Positions 25,190 through 33,828 of a stretch of 64,000 nt of DNA are shown one piece after another. The position numbers were made by a program, and so were the translations under genes. This DNA is from Anabaena azotica FACHB-119 (GTDB lineage Bacteria > Cyanobacteriota > Cyanobacteriia > Cyanobacteriales > Nostocaceae): NCBI RefSeq assembly GCF_014697625.1, contig NZ_JACJSG010000002.1, positions 1 to 64,000 of the forward strand. Direction: 5' to 3'. The notes beneath the pieces were generated by a model that saw nothing but the letters and a program-made list of their open reading frames with translations, ran no database searches and was not told where the DNA came from. Positions within the stretch are counted from its first letter, which is position 1; each line of letters starts with the position of its first letter.

Positions 25190-26740
25190 GTGAGCCGTTT
25201 TCACAAACAAAAGCAGATTAACCCCATCAATCGCTGGTTGCAACGGTTAACCGCAACATTTCTCCTGGGGAGTGTATTACATACTACTATGGCTACACCA
25301 ACGCGATCGCAACCAGCAAGCAATGCAGTTGCGTCTCAGCAACCCGTAGATTTAATTAACCAAGCTGCCTACACTTATAGCGATCCTAATAGTAACAACA
25401 ATTATCGAAGCAGTTCTAGCCAGTTGAATGTGACACCTGGGCCATTGGTTGACCCGTTGGGTAGGATTCTCGGCTGTGGAGGGTCGCTTTTACCGGACTA
25501 TACAGGTTTTTCTGTTGGTATATACGAACCCAACCCCAACGACCCAACAGGAACAGAATTAGGGCAATTAGTTTCTTTAACGCTGACAGAATTACCTGAT
25601 GTTCCTAATAATAATATTCCTGGTGGTTTGCGGCCAAATATTACTAATAGTAACCCCTATTTCATTTCTAATAGTTCTCCTGGTGTTTATAATTTCCTAC
25701 TTGACCCCAACAGGGGGCAAACAGATCCAGGTAGAGTCTATATTTTGGTTGTCAATCCTCCGCCTAATTCGATTTATCGACAGCGCCGGATCAGGATTGA
25801 AATTATTAACAGTACCGGCACTATTAATAATAATGTTGTTCGTTATATTGCTACTTCTTTAGATGGTCAACCAATTAGTTTAACTGGCGATACCAGATTA
25901 GAAAGTACCGTAGTTTTAGTTCCCAACGCCGAAGTAGTGGGTTTAGATTTACTAGCTTTTGAGTTCACTACGAATATGTGTCAGCCGAGTCAGGTGCAAA
26001 TAATCAAAACAGGCGATCGCGCTGCGGCTGAACCTGGAGATACGGTTATCTATCGTCTGACAGTCAGAAATTTAGCTGAAGTAGCTTTAAATAATGTAGT
26101 AATTACTGATAATTTACCCTTCGGTTTTAACTTTATACCTAAATCTGTACGCGGTGAAATAGATGGACAGCCAGTGACTTTCACCGCCGTAAGTAATGGA
26201 AACACTATTACTCTACGTACTGATGCAACTCTGCCTGCTGGTAAAGTAATTAACATTGCCTATGCGGCTCAATTGACTCCTGATGCGGTACGTGGTAGTG
26301 GTCGTAATAGTGCGATCGTCAATGCCCAACGTGCTGACAATGGATTTAGCACCAAAGACGGCCCAGCAACCCATCTACTGAAGATTCGCCCAGGTATAGT
26401 TGCAGATTGCGGCACAATTATCGGTCGAGTATTTGAAGATAAAAACTTTGATGGTGAACAGCAACCAGGGGAACCAGGGATTCCCAACGCGGTGATTTTC
26501 CTCCAAGATGGGAACCGCATCACCACAGATCCCAAGGGTTTGTTTTCCTTAGCCAACGCCTTACCCGGAAGCCACACGGGAGTCTTAGACCTTAGCAGCG
26601 TCCCTGGATACAAACTAGCTCCTAACAACAAATTTAAAGAACGCAATAGTCAATCTCGTCTAGTGCGCCTACAACCTGGCGGCTTGGTGAGGATGAACTT
26701 TGCAGTAACTCCCATCTCAGAGGAGGTAGTGAAGCCATGA
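25190..26740 (+). CDS. Secreted protein with DUF11 and SdrB-like domains
   Basis: The 516-residue protein starts at GTG 25190, preceded by AGGGAG. A basic N-terminus and LTATFLLGSVLHTTMATP form the signal. A unique region follows, with LGCGGSLLPDYTGFSVGIYE. At about residues 285-395 lies a DUF11 domain (AAEPGDTVIYRLTVRNLAEV, VITDNLPFGFNFIPKSV). At about residues 410-490 is an SdrB-like domain: GRVFEDKNFDGEQQPGEPGI, then PNAVIFLQDGNRITTDPKGL. These are beta-sandwich domains of adhesins and stalk proteins. Its stop overlaps the next start (ATGA), so translation is coupled to the outer-membrane protein at 26737. Confidence 0.85.
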   Translation: MSRFHKQKQINPINRWLQRLTATFLLGSVLHTTMATPTRSQPASNAVASQQPVDLINQAAYTYSDPNSNNNYRSSSSQLNVTPGPLVDPLGRILGCGGSLLPDYTGFSVGIYEPNPNDPTGTELGQLVSLTLTELPDVPNNNIPGGLRPNITNSNPYFISNSSPGVYNFLLDPNRGQTDPGRVYILVVNPPPNSIYRQRRIRIEIINSTGTINNNVVRYIATSLDGQPISLTGDTRLESTVVLVPNAEVVGLDLLAFEFTTNMCQPSQVQIIKTGDRAAAEPGDTVIYRLTVRNLAEVALNNVVITDNLPFGFNFIPKSVRGEIDGQPVTFTAVSNGNTITLRTDATLPAGKVINIAYAAQLTPDAVRGSGRNSAIVNAQRADNGFSTKDGPATHLLKIRPGIVADCGTIIGRVFEDKNFDGEQQPGEPGIPNAVIFLQDGNRITTDPKGLFSLANALPGSHTGVLDLSSVPGYKLAPNNKFKERNSQSRLVRLQPGGLVRMNFAVTPISEEVVKP

Positions 26741-29700
26741 AACCTGTAAGTATTTTGAATTTGCAGTTGATGGGAGCGATGGCTGGGGCTTTGAGCTTCG
26801 TGTTGTATCCAGCCATAGTTCATGCTGAGGTTCAGGAAAACTCCTCAGATATAAAGACGTTAGATACAACATCTCTACATATTCCCCCTTCCCTTGTAGG
26901 GAAGGGGGTTAGGGGGTTAGGTCAAACATCTGCATTAACCCAGCAAGAAATACAAAACCCCTCTCCAAACCTCTCCCCTACAAGGAGAGAGGCTTTAAAT
27001 ATTCCCCCTTCGCTTGTAGGGAAGAGGGGGTTAAGTCAAACTACTGAACTAACCAAAGAAGCAGAAGATTTGCAACTATCAGCAAATGCTATTCAACCAT
27101 TCCCACCAGCAGATGATGTTGCATTACCCAAAGGCTTACGCAAATTAATCGCCCAAACAGATGGGAGTGATGGAGGAACGCCAGAAACTTCTACTACTGC
27201 CACGGGGGTAAAAATAGTAACTCCCACTGCTGACAGTGTTTTAGATGTGCCAGCAAGTACAATATCTGTACAATTTCCGGCTGGTAGTCAAGTAGAATTA
27301 CGAGTAAATGGAGTATTGGTAGATGCTGCTTTAATTGGACGTACCGAAACTGATGCTGATACTAACTTAGTAACGCAGACATGGTATGGTGTATCCCTGA
27401 AAGAAGGTGAAAATATCGTTTCTGCCCAAATAGTTGGGGGGACGGAAGCACCTGTAACTGTAAAAGTCCTGGTGCGGGGAACGGCTAAGAAATTAACAAT
27501 AGAAACCGTTGAATCTCGTGTTCCGGCGGATGGACGTTCCACGGCGACAATTCGCGGTCAACTGTTGGATGAAAAGGGTAATCCTTCTTATCAGGATGGT
27601 GTTGTTACTCTTATCCCTACGGCTGGGGAGTTGGTAGGACAGGACTTGAAACCGGAACAACCAGGGTTTCAGGTAGAGGCGAAAAAAGGTCAATTTACGG
27701 CCAAATTGCGATCGCCTCTACAAGCACAAATTGTCACCATCCGCGCGATCGCCAACCAGTTAGAAGCGTTTACTCAAGTACAATTTGAAACAGCCCTCCG
27801 TCCTAGTTTGGTGACTGGGGTAATTGATGTGCGTGTGGGGGCGAGAGGGACAAATTATTACGATAAATTACGTAATTTCCTCCCACCGAACCGGGATAAT
27901 AGCACCCAGGTAGATTTTAACTCAGCCATCTTTGCCACGGGTGCGATCGGTGAGTGGTTATTTACGGGTGCATATAATAGTTCTCGTCCCCTGAACGAAG
28001 ATTGTAACTGCGACAACCGTCTTTTTAGGTCATATCAATTTAACGAACAAAACTATCCAGTCTACGGCGATAGTTCCAAAGTTGATGTAGTTACCCCTTC
28101 CATTGACAGCGTATATCTGCGTTTTGAGCGTTCCACTGGTATTCCCGGTGCAGCACCTGATTATGCCATGTGGGGCGACTACAACACCGAAGAATTTGCC
28201 CGTTCTTCTCAACAATTTACCGCCGTTACTCGCCAACTCCACGGCTTTAAAGCTAACTACAACTTTGGCAACCTGCAATTAACAGGGTTTTACGGTAATA
28301 ATGTCGAAGCCTTTCAACGAGATACCATAGCGCCGGATGGTACAAGCGGCTATTATTTCCTCTCGCGGCGGTTGGTAGTGGCGGGTAGTGAAAACGTGTT
28401 TATTGAGTTGGAAGAATTAAATCGTCCTGGTACAGTTCTGGAACGGAAATCACTCAATCGCGGCGCAGACTATGAAATAGATTACGATCGCGGTACTATC
28501 TTATTCCGTGAGCCAGTTTTGCGTACTGATGTAGATGCAAATGGACAAGTCCTCGTCCGTCGCATCGTTGCTACTTATCAATATGACAGCAAAAACTCAG
28601 ATAGCAACATCTATGCAGGTCGTTTGCAATACAACTTCTCCCGCACAGCCAACCAAGAGAGTTGGCTAGCTGCAACTTACCTCAGAGAAAACCAAGGGGT
28701 GCGGGATTTTGAACTATATGGTGCAGATGCGAGGTTTTCTTTCGGTTCCCAAAGTGAATTAATTGCCGAATATGCCCATTCGACGAATAATTCTGACGTG
28801 ATGGGGCTGGTAAGTGGCGCAGCATATCGATTTGAAGCACAAGGGCAGATTTTCGCAGGTTTACAAGGTCGTGCTTATTATCGCTATGCAGACACAGGCT
28901 TTGCCAATAACGCCACCATTAGTTTTACACCCGGTCAGACTCGCTATGGCGCACAATTGAGCGGGAAGGTATCGCCAACGACAAATCTGCGCTTGCAATA
29001 CGACCATGAAGATAACTTTGGGGTGCAACCCCAACCTCTAGATACATTTGAAGAGTTATTTTCCCCCCGTTCCGAAGCCACCCCTGGTAGTAAAGTTGAT
29101 AATTCCCTGACAACAATTTCGGCGGGGATTCAACAAAGGTTAGGGAAAGCCACTGTTGATGTAGATTGGATTCATCGCGATCGCCAAGACCGGATTCCCA
29201 ATAATGCGTTAAATAGCACATCTAGTCAATTACGTAGTCGTTTCACCTATCCCCTCGCCAGCAACCTGACATTTCAAGCCCAAAACGAACTCACCTTGTC
29301 TTCCCAAAAAGACACAGTGTATCCCGACCGCACGGTTTTCGGGCTAAATTGGGCAGTTGTTCCTGGTGTAAATATCAGTCTGGCTCAACAGTATTACAAC
29401 AGTGGTCAGAATGCTGGTAACTCCATCACCAGCTTGAATATTAACGGCGAACACAAACTCGGTTCTGATACCACCCTCACCGCACGTTACTCAATTCTTG
29501 GTGGTGCTAACGAATTGACGACCCAAGGAGCGATCGGTTTAAATAACCGTTGGATGATTGCTCGTGGTTTGCGGCTGAATCTGGCTTATGAAAGGGTTTT
29601 TGGCAACTTCTACAACCGTACAGCCGCAGGTCAACAATTCGCCCAACCCTTTGCAGTTGGTCAAAGTGCTTCAGCGATTGGATTTAATGGCGGTGATAGT

Positions 29701-30519
29701 TACAGCATCGGCTTGGAATATTCTGATAACCCGGAATTTCAAGCCAGCGCCCGTTATGAATATCGCACTTCTGCTTCTGGTTCCAACACCGTAATTTCCG
29801 CCGCCGCCGTGGGGAAGATTTCCCCCGCACTCACAGGTTTGCTGCGTTATCAACAAGCCAACTCTGCCAATCAAAGATTGACTGGGTTGGGTGATACAGT
29901 CAGTTTGAAAGTGGGTTTGGCTTACCGTGACCCCAAAAACGATAAATTTAACGCCTTGTTGCGTTATGAATATCGGGAAAATCCCGCAACTATTCCCGAC
30001 ACCATTTTGTTAGGTAGTGGTACAGGTTCCCAAGACCATACTTTTGCTTTAGAAGCCATTTATGCTCCTAATTGGCAATGGGAATTTTACGGTAAATATG
30101 CCTTGCGTAATAGCACTTCTTATTTAGCCAGTGATTTAGTCGGTACAAGTACGGTGAATTTAGGACAATTACGTGCTACTTATCGCCTGGGTTATAGTTG
30201 GGATTTGGTTGGTGAGGCGCGAGTAATTAGTCAGTCTAGTTATACAGAAACGGGTTTTGTAGTGGAGACTGGTTACTATTTAACTCCTAACCTACGCCTA
30301 TCTGCTGGTTATGCGTTTGGGAGAGTCGATGACCGAGATTTTTCCGGGACGCGATCTGCTGGCGGCCCCTATTTGGGTTTAACTGTCAAGCTGGATGAAT
30401 TGTTTGAGGGCTTCGGGAGACAAAAGCCGGTTCCACGCCAGCCAAAAGAATCTACAGTCACAGGTTTAGTTAAGCAGTTGAAGAGTGCAACACAGGGAGA
30501 GGCTAAGGGCGAGATATGA
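26737..30519 (+). CDS. Outer-membrane protein: Ig-like N-terminus, beta-barrel C-terminus
   Basis: The 1260-residue protein starts at an ATGA overlap. Its signal peptide is GAMAGALSFVLYPAIVHAE. Residues about 48-100 derive from inserted DNA repeats (see 26879-27037). Residues 165-360 are Ig-like: VLDVPASTISVQFPAGSQVE, then invasin/Big_1-like VESRVPADGRSTATIRGQLL DEKGNP. From about residue 370 on, alternating aromatic beta strands with turns rich in N, G and D (NYYDKLRNFLPPNRDN, YAMWGDYNTEEFARSSQQFT, TLTARYSILGGANELT, ATYRLGYSWDLVGEARVISQ) indicate a large outer-membrane barrel. It could anchor or export the co-encoded DUF11 proteins. A basic, polar tail of about 45 residues follows the last strand. 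The stop again overlaps the next gene (ATGA). Confidence 0.82.
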   Translation: MKPVSILNLQLMGAMAGALSFVLYPAIVHAEVQENSSDIKTLDTTSLHIPPSLVGKGVRGLGQTSALTQQEIQNPSPNLSPTRREALNIPPSLVGKRGLSQTTELTKEAEDLQLSANAIQPFPPADDVALPKGLRKLIAQTDGSDGGTPETSTTATGVKIVTPTADSVLDVPASTISVQFPAGSQVELRVNGVLVDAALIGRTETDADTNLVTQTWYGVSLKEGENIVSAQIVGGTEAPVTVKVLVRGTAKKLTIETVESRVPADGRSTATIRGQLLDEKGNPSYQDGVVTLIPTAGELVGQDLKPEQPGFQVEAKKGQFTAKLRSPLQAQIVTIRAIANQLEAFTQVQFETALRPSLVTGVIDVRVGARGTNYYDKLRNFLPPNRDNSTQVDFNSAIFATGAIGEWLFTGAYNSSRPLNEDCNCDNRLFRSYQFNEQNYPVYGDSSKVDVVTPSIDSVYLRFERSTGIPGAAPDYAMWGDYNTEEFARSSQQFTAVTRQLHGFKANYNFGNLQLTGFYGNNVEAFQRDTIAPDGTSGYYFLSRRLVVAGSENVFIELEELNRPGTVLERKSLNRGADYEIDYDRGTILFREPVLRTDVDANGQVLVRRIVATYQYDSKNSDSNIYAGRLQYNFSRTANQESWLAATYLRENQGVRDFELYGADARFSFGSQSELIAEYAHSTNNSDVMGLVSGAAYRFEAQGQIFAGLQGRAYYRYADTGFANNATISFTPGQTRYGAQLSGKVSPTTNLRLQYDHEDNFGVQPQPLDTFEELFSPRSEATPGSKVDNSLTTISAGIQQRLGKATVDVDWIHRDRQDRIPNNALNSTSSQLRSRFTYPLASNLTFQAQNELTLSSQKDTVYPDRTVFGLNWAVVPGVNISLAQQYYNSGQNAGNSITSLNINGEHKLGSDTTLTARYSILGGANELTTQGAIGLNNRWMIARGLRLNLAYERVFGNFYNRTAAGQQFAQPFAVGQSASAIGFNGGDSYSIGLEYSDNPEFQASARYEYRTSASGSNTVISAAAVGKISPALTGLLRYQQANSANQRLTGLGDTVSLKVGLAYRDPKNDKFNALLRYEYRENPATIPDTILLGSGTGSQDHTFALEAIYAPNWQWEFYGKYALRNSTSYLASDLVGTSTVNLGQLRATYRLGYSWDLVGEARVISQSSYTETGFVVETGYYLTPNLRLSAGYAFGRVDDRDFSGTRSAGGPYLGLTVKLDELFEGFGRQKPVPRQPKESTVTGLVKQLKSATQGEAKGEI
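26879..27037. repeat. Genomic repeat modules inside coding sequence
   Basis: Two copies of the C-rich core that elsewhere lies between genes are embedded here in reverse orientation: 26879-26922 and 26957-27037. Both contain CCCCCTTCCCTTGTAGGG-type sequence followed by TTAGGTC or TTAAGTC. They are read in frame as IPPSLVGKGVRGLGQT and NLSPTRREALNIPPSLVGKR. Frame and downstream coding are preserved, so the repeats have been exapted as a linker after the signal peptide. Confidence 0.85.
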
Positions 30520-33296
30520 AAAGTTTATTTAAGCATTTACTGTCTCAGAACAAGCCAATTTCTGGGCGTTTAGGGAGTGATAGAAATAGGCAAAAGTCGC
30601 CCCTTTCCCGTTGTTATCCAGCCTTAAAATTGTTGCTTTCCCTACCACCAATACTGTTGATGTGGACGCTCACCAGCCAGAAGGCGCTGGGACAATCAGC
30701 CGTTACTCAACTCAATGCTACATACACCAACAACGGTGGTAACACAAGTGGTAATTATAGTATTCAAGGTGTAAAAAATCCTTCCCAAATCAACCAACAC
30801 AAATTTAATCAAGGTACTACTAACGATCTGAGACTCACCTCTTTTATTTTATCAGGTCAAACATTTAATTTAATCAAACTGGTTAACAGGATTAACATCA
30901 ATCGGCTTAATAATAGTGTGGTAACTGGGAAGCGGGAGTTACTATTCTACGAGAGAGACCCAAACTTTTCCTTACCCAGTAATCTCAATGTCAAACCCTC
31001 CGCCGCCACGACAATGGAGCAAGCCCTACTTTCTGATATCATCAACAGAGGTACTGACAATATTTTTGGCAATCAGGGCAGTATTATAAATAATATTGAG
31101 TCCAACAATAACAACATTGAGCGTGTAGATTTTGTAGAAACAGGTGGCTTAGTAGCTCCTTCAGCAAACTTGGATGGAATTGGTTTCCTTGTGCTTGAGC
31201 GTGGTGCTAACGATGGCTTTAAAATTGCTGCTATTACTGCAATTGATGCTGCTGGCAACCCAACTGCATTTGGCCCTTTGAAAACCGCTACAATCTCAAA
31301 TTGGGGAAATGGAACGAACACCAGTATTCAAACAGAAGTGATGCGGAAAGACCCAGGAGAAGCTAACCTGAGATATACAGACAGCGTTCCCTCACAGAAA
31401 ATCGGTGCTATTTATTTTAGTTATCAGTCTCTTGGTGTTAGTCCAAATCAGACTATATATGGTTATTCACTGTTCCCGCCAGATATCACCACTACCGATA
31501 GCTCTGATTTAGTAAATCTAATTGGCTTCCCTAAAGATACCGACTCCACTACTGATGGTGGATTAGATTTAATAGCTGGTGGCGGCGTTTTTCTTCGCAA
31601 TACAATTCCAACGACAGACCTGCAAATCACCAAAACTGATAATTTAACCAATATCACCCCAGGAAGTAATACCACTTATACAATTACTGTCAAAAATAAT
31701 GGCCCTACCACTGTTAACAGCTTGACGGTTCAGGATACGCCGCCTGCGTCACTGCAAAATGTGCAGTTTAGTACTAACGATGGAACCTATAACAGTAATA
31801 CAGGAGAATGGACAGGATTAAACCTTGCACCTAATCAAAGTGTAGTTTTGAGGATGACGGCTACGGTGTCGGCTAATGCTACTGGAATTATTACTAATAC
31901 GGCTACTGTTAGCCCTCCTTCTGGAGTGGTTGATAGTAATAACGAGAATAACAGCAGTACGGATAAAACAAACGTAACTCCCACCGCAGACCTGGAAATC
32001 ACCAAAACCGATGATTTAACCACCATCAACCCAGGAAGTAATACTATTTATACAATTACTGTCAAAAATAATGGCCCTACCACTGTTAACAGCTTGACGG
32101 TTCAGGATACGCCGCCTGCGTCACTGCAAAATGTGCAGTTTAGTACTAACGATGGAACCTATAACAGTAATACAGGAGAATGGACAGGATTAAACCTTGC
32201 ACCTAATCAAAGTGTAGTTTTGAGGATGACGGCTACGGTGTCGGCTAATGCTACTGGAATTATTACTAATACGGCTACTGTTAGCCCTCCTTCTGGAGTG
32301 GTTGATAGTAATAACAAGAATAACAGCAGTACGGATACGACAAACGTAGTATCAACTTTCACCATTTCTGGTACTTTGTATCGAGACAGCGATGGTGAGG
32401 ATGATTTTGATTCCGGTGAAACGACGCTACCAGCAAATATTACAGTTAGACTGCTCAACGCCAGCGATAATTCTGTCATCGCCAGTACTACAACTAACGC
32501 CACTGGAGGTTATGCTTTTAATAATATTGCCAATGGTAGTTATAAGGTTCAAGTCGATCCGAGCGATGCTGATATTCCCTCTAACTTGACCTTGGGAACA
32601 CCTAATAATGTTACTGTAACTGTGTCCGGGTCTAATCAGGTTGTTAACTTTGGGTTTGATGTTGTGGCGGTCAGTGCTAAAGCTAACCTGTTACTGGTGA
32701 AGCGCATCACAGCATTGAACAACGGTATCACGACGATCGCCGGCGATGACTTGGGTGTTTATCTCAATGAACCCAGTAACCCTTATGATGATAATACCTT
32801 AGATAATCCTGCACCACAACAACCCGACACTCAATTCTGGCCTGATCCTAATAATTTTCTCTTTGGCGGCGTTAACGGTGGTAATGTCCGACCAGGGGAT
32901 GAACTAGAATACACGATCTATTTTCTCTCTGCTGGTCAGGCGATCGCCAAGAATGTTTTGATCTGCGATCGCATCCCTGATAACGTTAGTTTTATCCCTA
33001 CGGCGTTCAACAGCAACCCCCCCCAAGCCACAGACGGTATCCCAAAGGCTGACCGAGGTCTAGTTCTCAGCTACAACGGAACTAAAGTATCTCTGACAGG
33101 TGTTGTGGATGGTGATGCGGGAGTTTATTTTCCTCCTGGCGTAGACCCGACAACTATCTACCCCAACATTAACTGTAATGGTGCTAATACTAATGGTACT
33201 GTGGTTGTGAATTTAGGCGATTTACCTTTTGCAACTGATTCTGGTGTACCGCTTAATTCCTACGGTTTTATCCGTTTTCGCGGTAGTGTGAAATGA
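30516..33296 (+). CDS. Secreted protein with two near-identical DUF11 domains and an SdrB-like domain
   Basis: The 926-residue protein starts at an ATGA overlap. A long basic N-terminus precedes LLSLPPILLMWTLTSQKALG. Residues 60-360 form a unique domain (LDGIGFLVLERGANDGFKIA). Then come two consecutive DUF11 repeats of 124 residues, each with LEITKTDDLTTINPGSNTIY-type openings and NTATVSPPSGVVDSNN endings. An SdrB-like domain (TISGTLYRDSDGEDDFDSGE) and a final DUF11-like domain with DELEYTIYFLSAGQAIAKNV follow. The protein is probably a surface or sheath adhesin or fibre that works with the barrel protein encoded just upstream. No anchor motif is visible at the C-terminus (YGFIRFRGSVK). Confidence 0.85.
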   Translation: MKSLFKHLLSQNKPISGRLGSDRNRQKSPLSRCYPALKLLLSLPPILLMWTLTSQKALGQSAVTQLNATYTNNGGNTSGNYSIQGVKNPSQINQHKFNQGTTNDLRLTSFILSGQTFNLIKLVNRININRLNNSVVTGKRELLFYERDPNFSLPSNLNVKPSAATTMEQALLSDIINRGTDNIFGNQGSIINNIESNNNNIERVDFVETGGLVAPSANLDGIGFLVLERGANDGFKIAAITAIDAAGNPTAFGPLKTATISNWGNGTNTSIQTEVMRKDPGEANLRYTDSVPSQKIGAIYFSYQSLGVSPNQTIYGYSLFPPDITTTDSSDLVNLIGFPKDTDSTTDGGLDLIAGGGVFLRNTIPTTDLQITKTDNLTNITPGSNTTYTITVKNNGPTTVNSLTVQDTPPASLQNVQFSTNDGTYNSNTGEWTGLNLAPNQSVVLRMTATVSANATGIITNTATVSPPSGVVDSNNENNSSTDKTNVTPTADLEITKTDDLTTINPGSNTIYTITVKNNGPTTVNSLTVQDTPPASLQNVQFSTNDGTYNSNTGEWTGLNLAPNQSVVLRMTATVSANATGIITNTATVSPPSGVVDSNNKNNSSTDTTNVVSTFTISGTLYRDSDGEDDFDSGETTLPANITVRLLNASDNSVIASTTTNATGGYAFNNIANGSYKVQVDPSDADIPSNLTLGTPNNVTVTVSGSNQVVNFGFDVVAVSAKANLLLVKRITALNNGITTIAGDDLGVYLNEPSNPYDDNTLDNPAPQQPDTQFWPDPNNFLFGGVNGGNVRPGDELEYTIYFLSAGQAIAKNVLICDRIPDNVSFIPTAFNSNPPQATDGIPKADRGLVLSYNGTKVSLTGVVDGDAGVYFPPGVDPTTIYPNINCNGANTNGTVVVNLGDLPFATDSGVPLNSYGFIRFRGSVK
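31617..32340. repeat. 372-bp direct repeat encoding tandem DUF11 domains
   Basis: Two copies, offset by 372 bases, are almost identical. About 265 consecutive bases (from 31679 and 32051) show no difference. The first 60 bases of each unit differ more. This indicates a very recent duplication or gene conversion. Confidence 0.92.
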
Positions 33297-33437
<141 letters not shown>

Positions 33438-33698
33438 CTAGCCACCACTAACTGGTGGTATTAGCACGACTTCATCGCCATCTTTTAAGGCTGTATCGGG
33501 TTCGACAAATATTAGGTTAACGCCGAAGCGGGTGATGTCGCGCCATTTGGCTAGTTCTGGGTGTTCGGTGATTAGGCGATCGCGCACTGCACTCACTGGT
33601 GTACCATTAGGAAATTGCAAAACCAGTTCTGGTATTCCATAAGCTTCCTGATACGCTGCAAATAATTTAACGGTAATACTAATTGCTGAATTGGTCAT
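33438..33698 (-). CDS. MoaD-like small subunit of molybdopterin synthase or related sulfur carrier
   Basis: The 86-residue ubiquitin-like protein ends VLIPPVSGG. The core ISITVKLFAAYQEAYG, VSAVRDRLITEHPELAKW, VNLIFVEPDTALKDGDEV matches MoaD. In molybdopterin synthase, MoaD carries sulfur as a C-terminal thiocarboxylate to MoaE; no moaE is in the window. GAGG lies upstream of the ATG. It is the second carrier of this type here, and looks more like classical MoaD than the one beside thrC. It is single and divergent from the Rieske oxygenase gene. Confidence 0.87.
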   Translation of the reverse strand: MTNSAISITVKLFAAYQEAYGIPELVLQFPNGTPVSAVRDRLITEHPELAKWRDITRFGVNLIFVEPDTALKDGDEVVLIPPVSGG

Positions 33699-33828
33699 AT
33701 TTTCGTCCTCGGTTTGATTGGGCGAGGAATTTTACAACAGGGAACTCACAAACATTTTTTACCAATTTGAGTAATGATCAGAATTGGCGGATAGTCAATT
33801 ATTAAAATTCACCTAATTCTACGATCAA

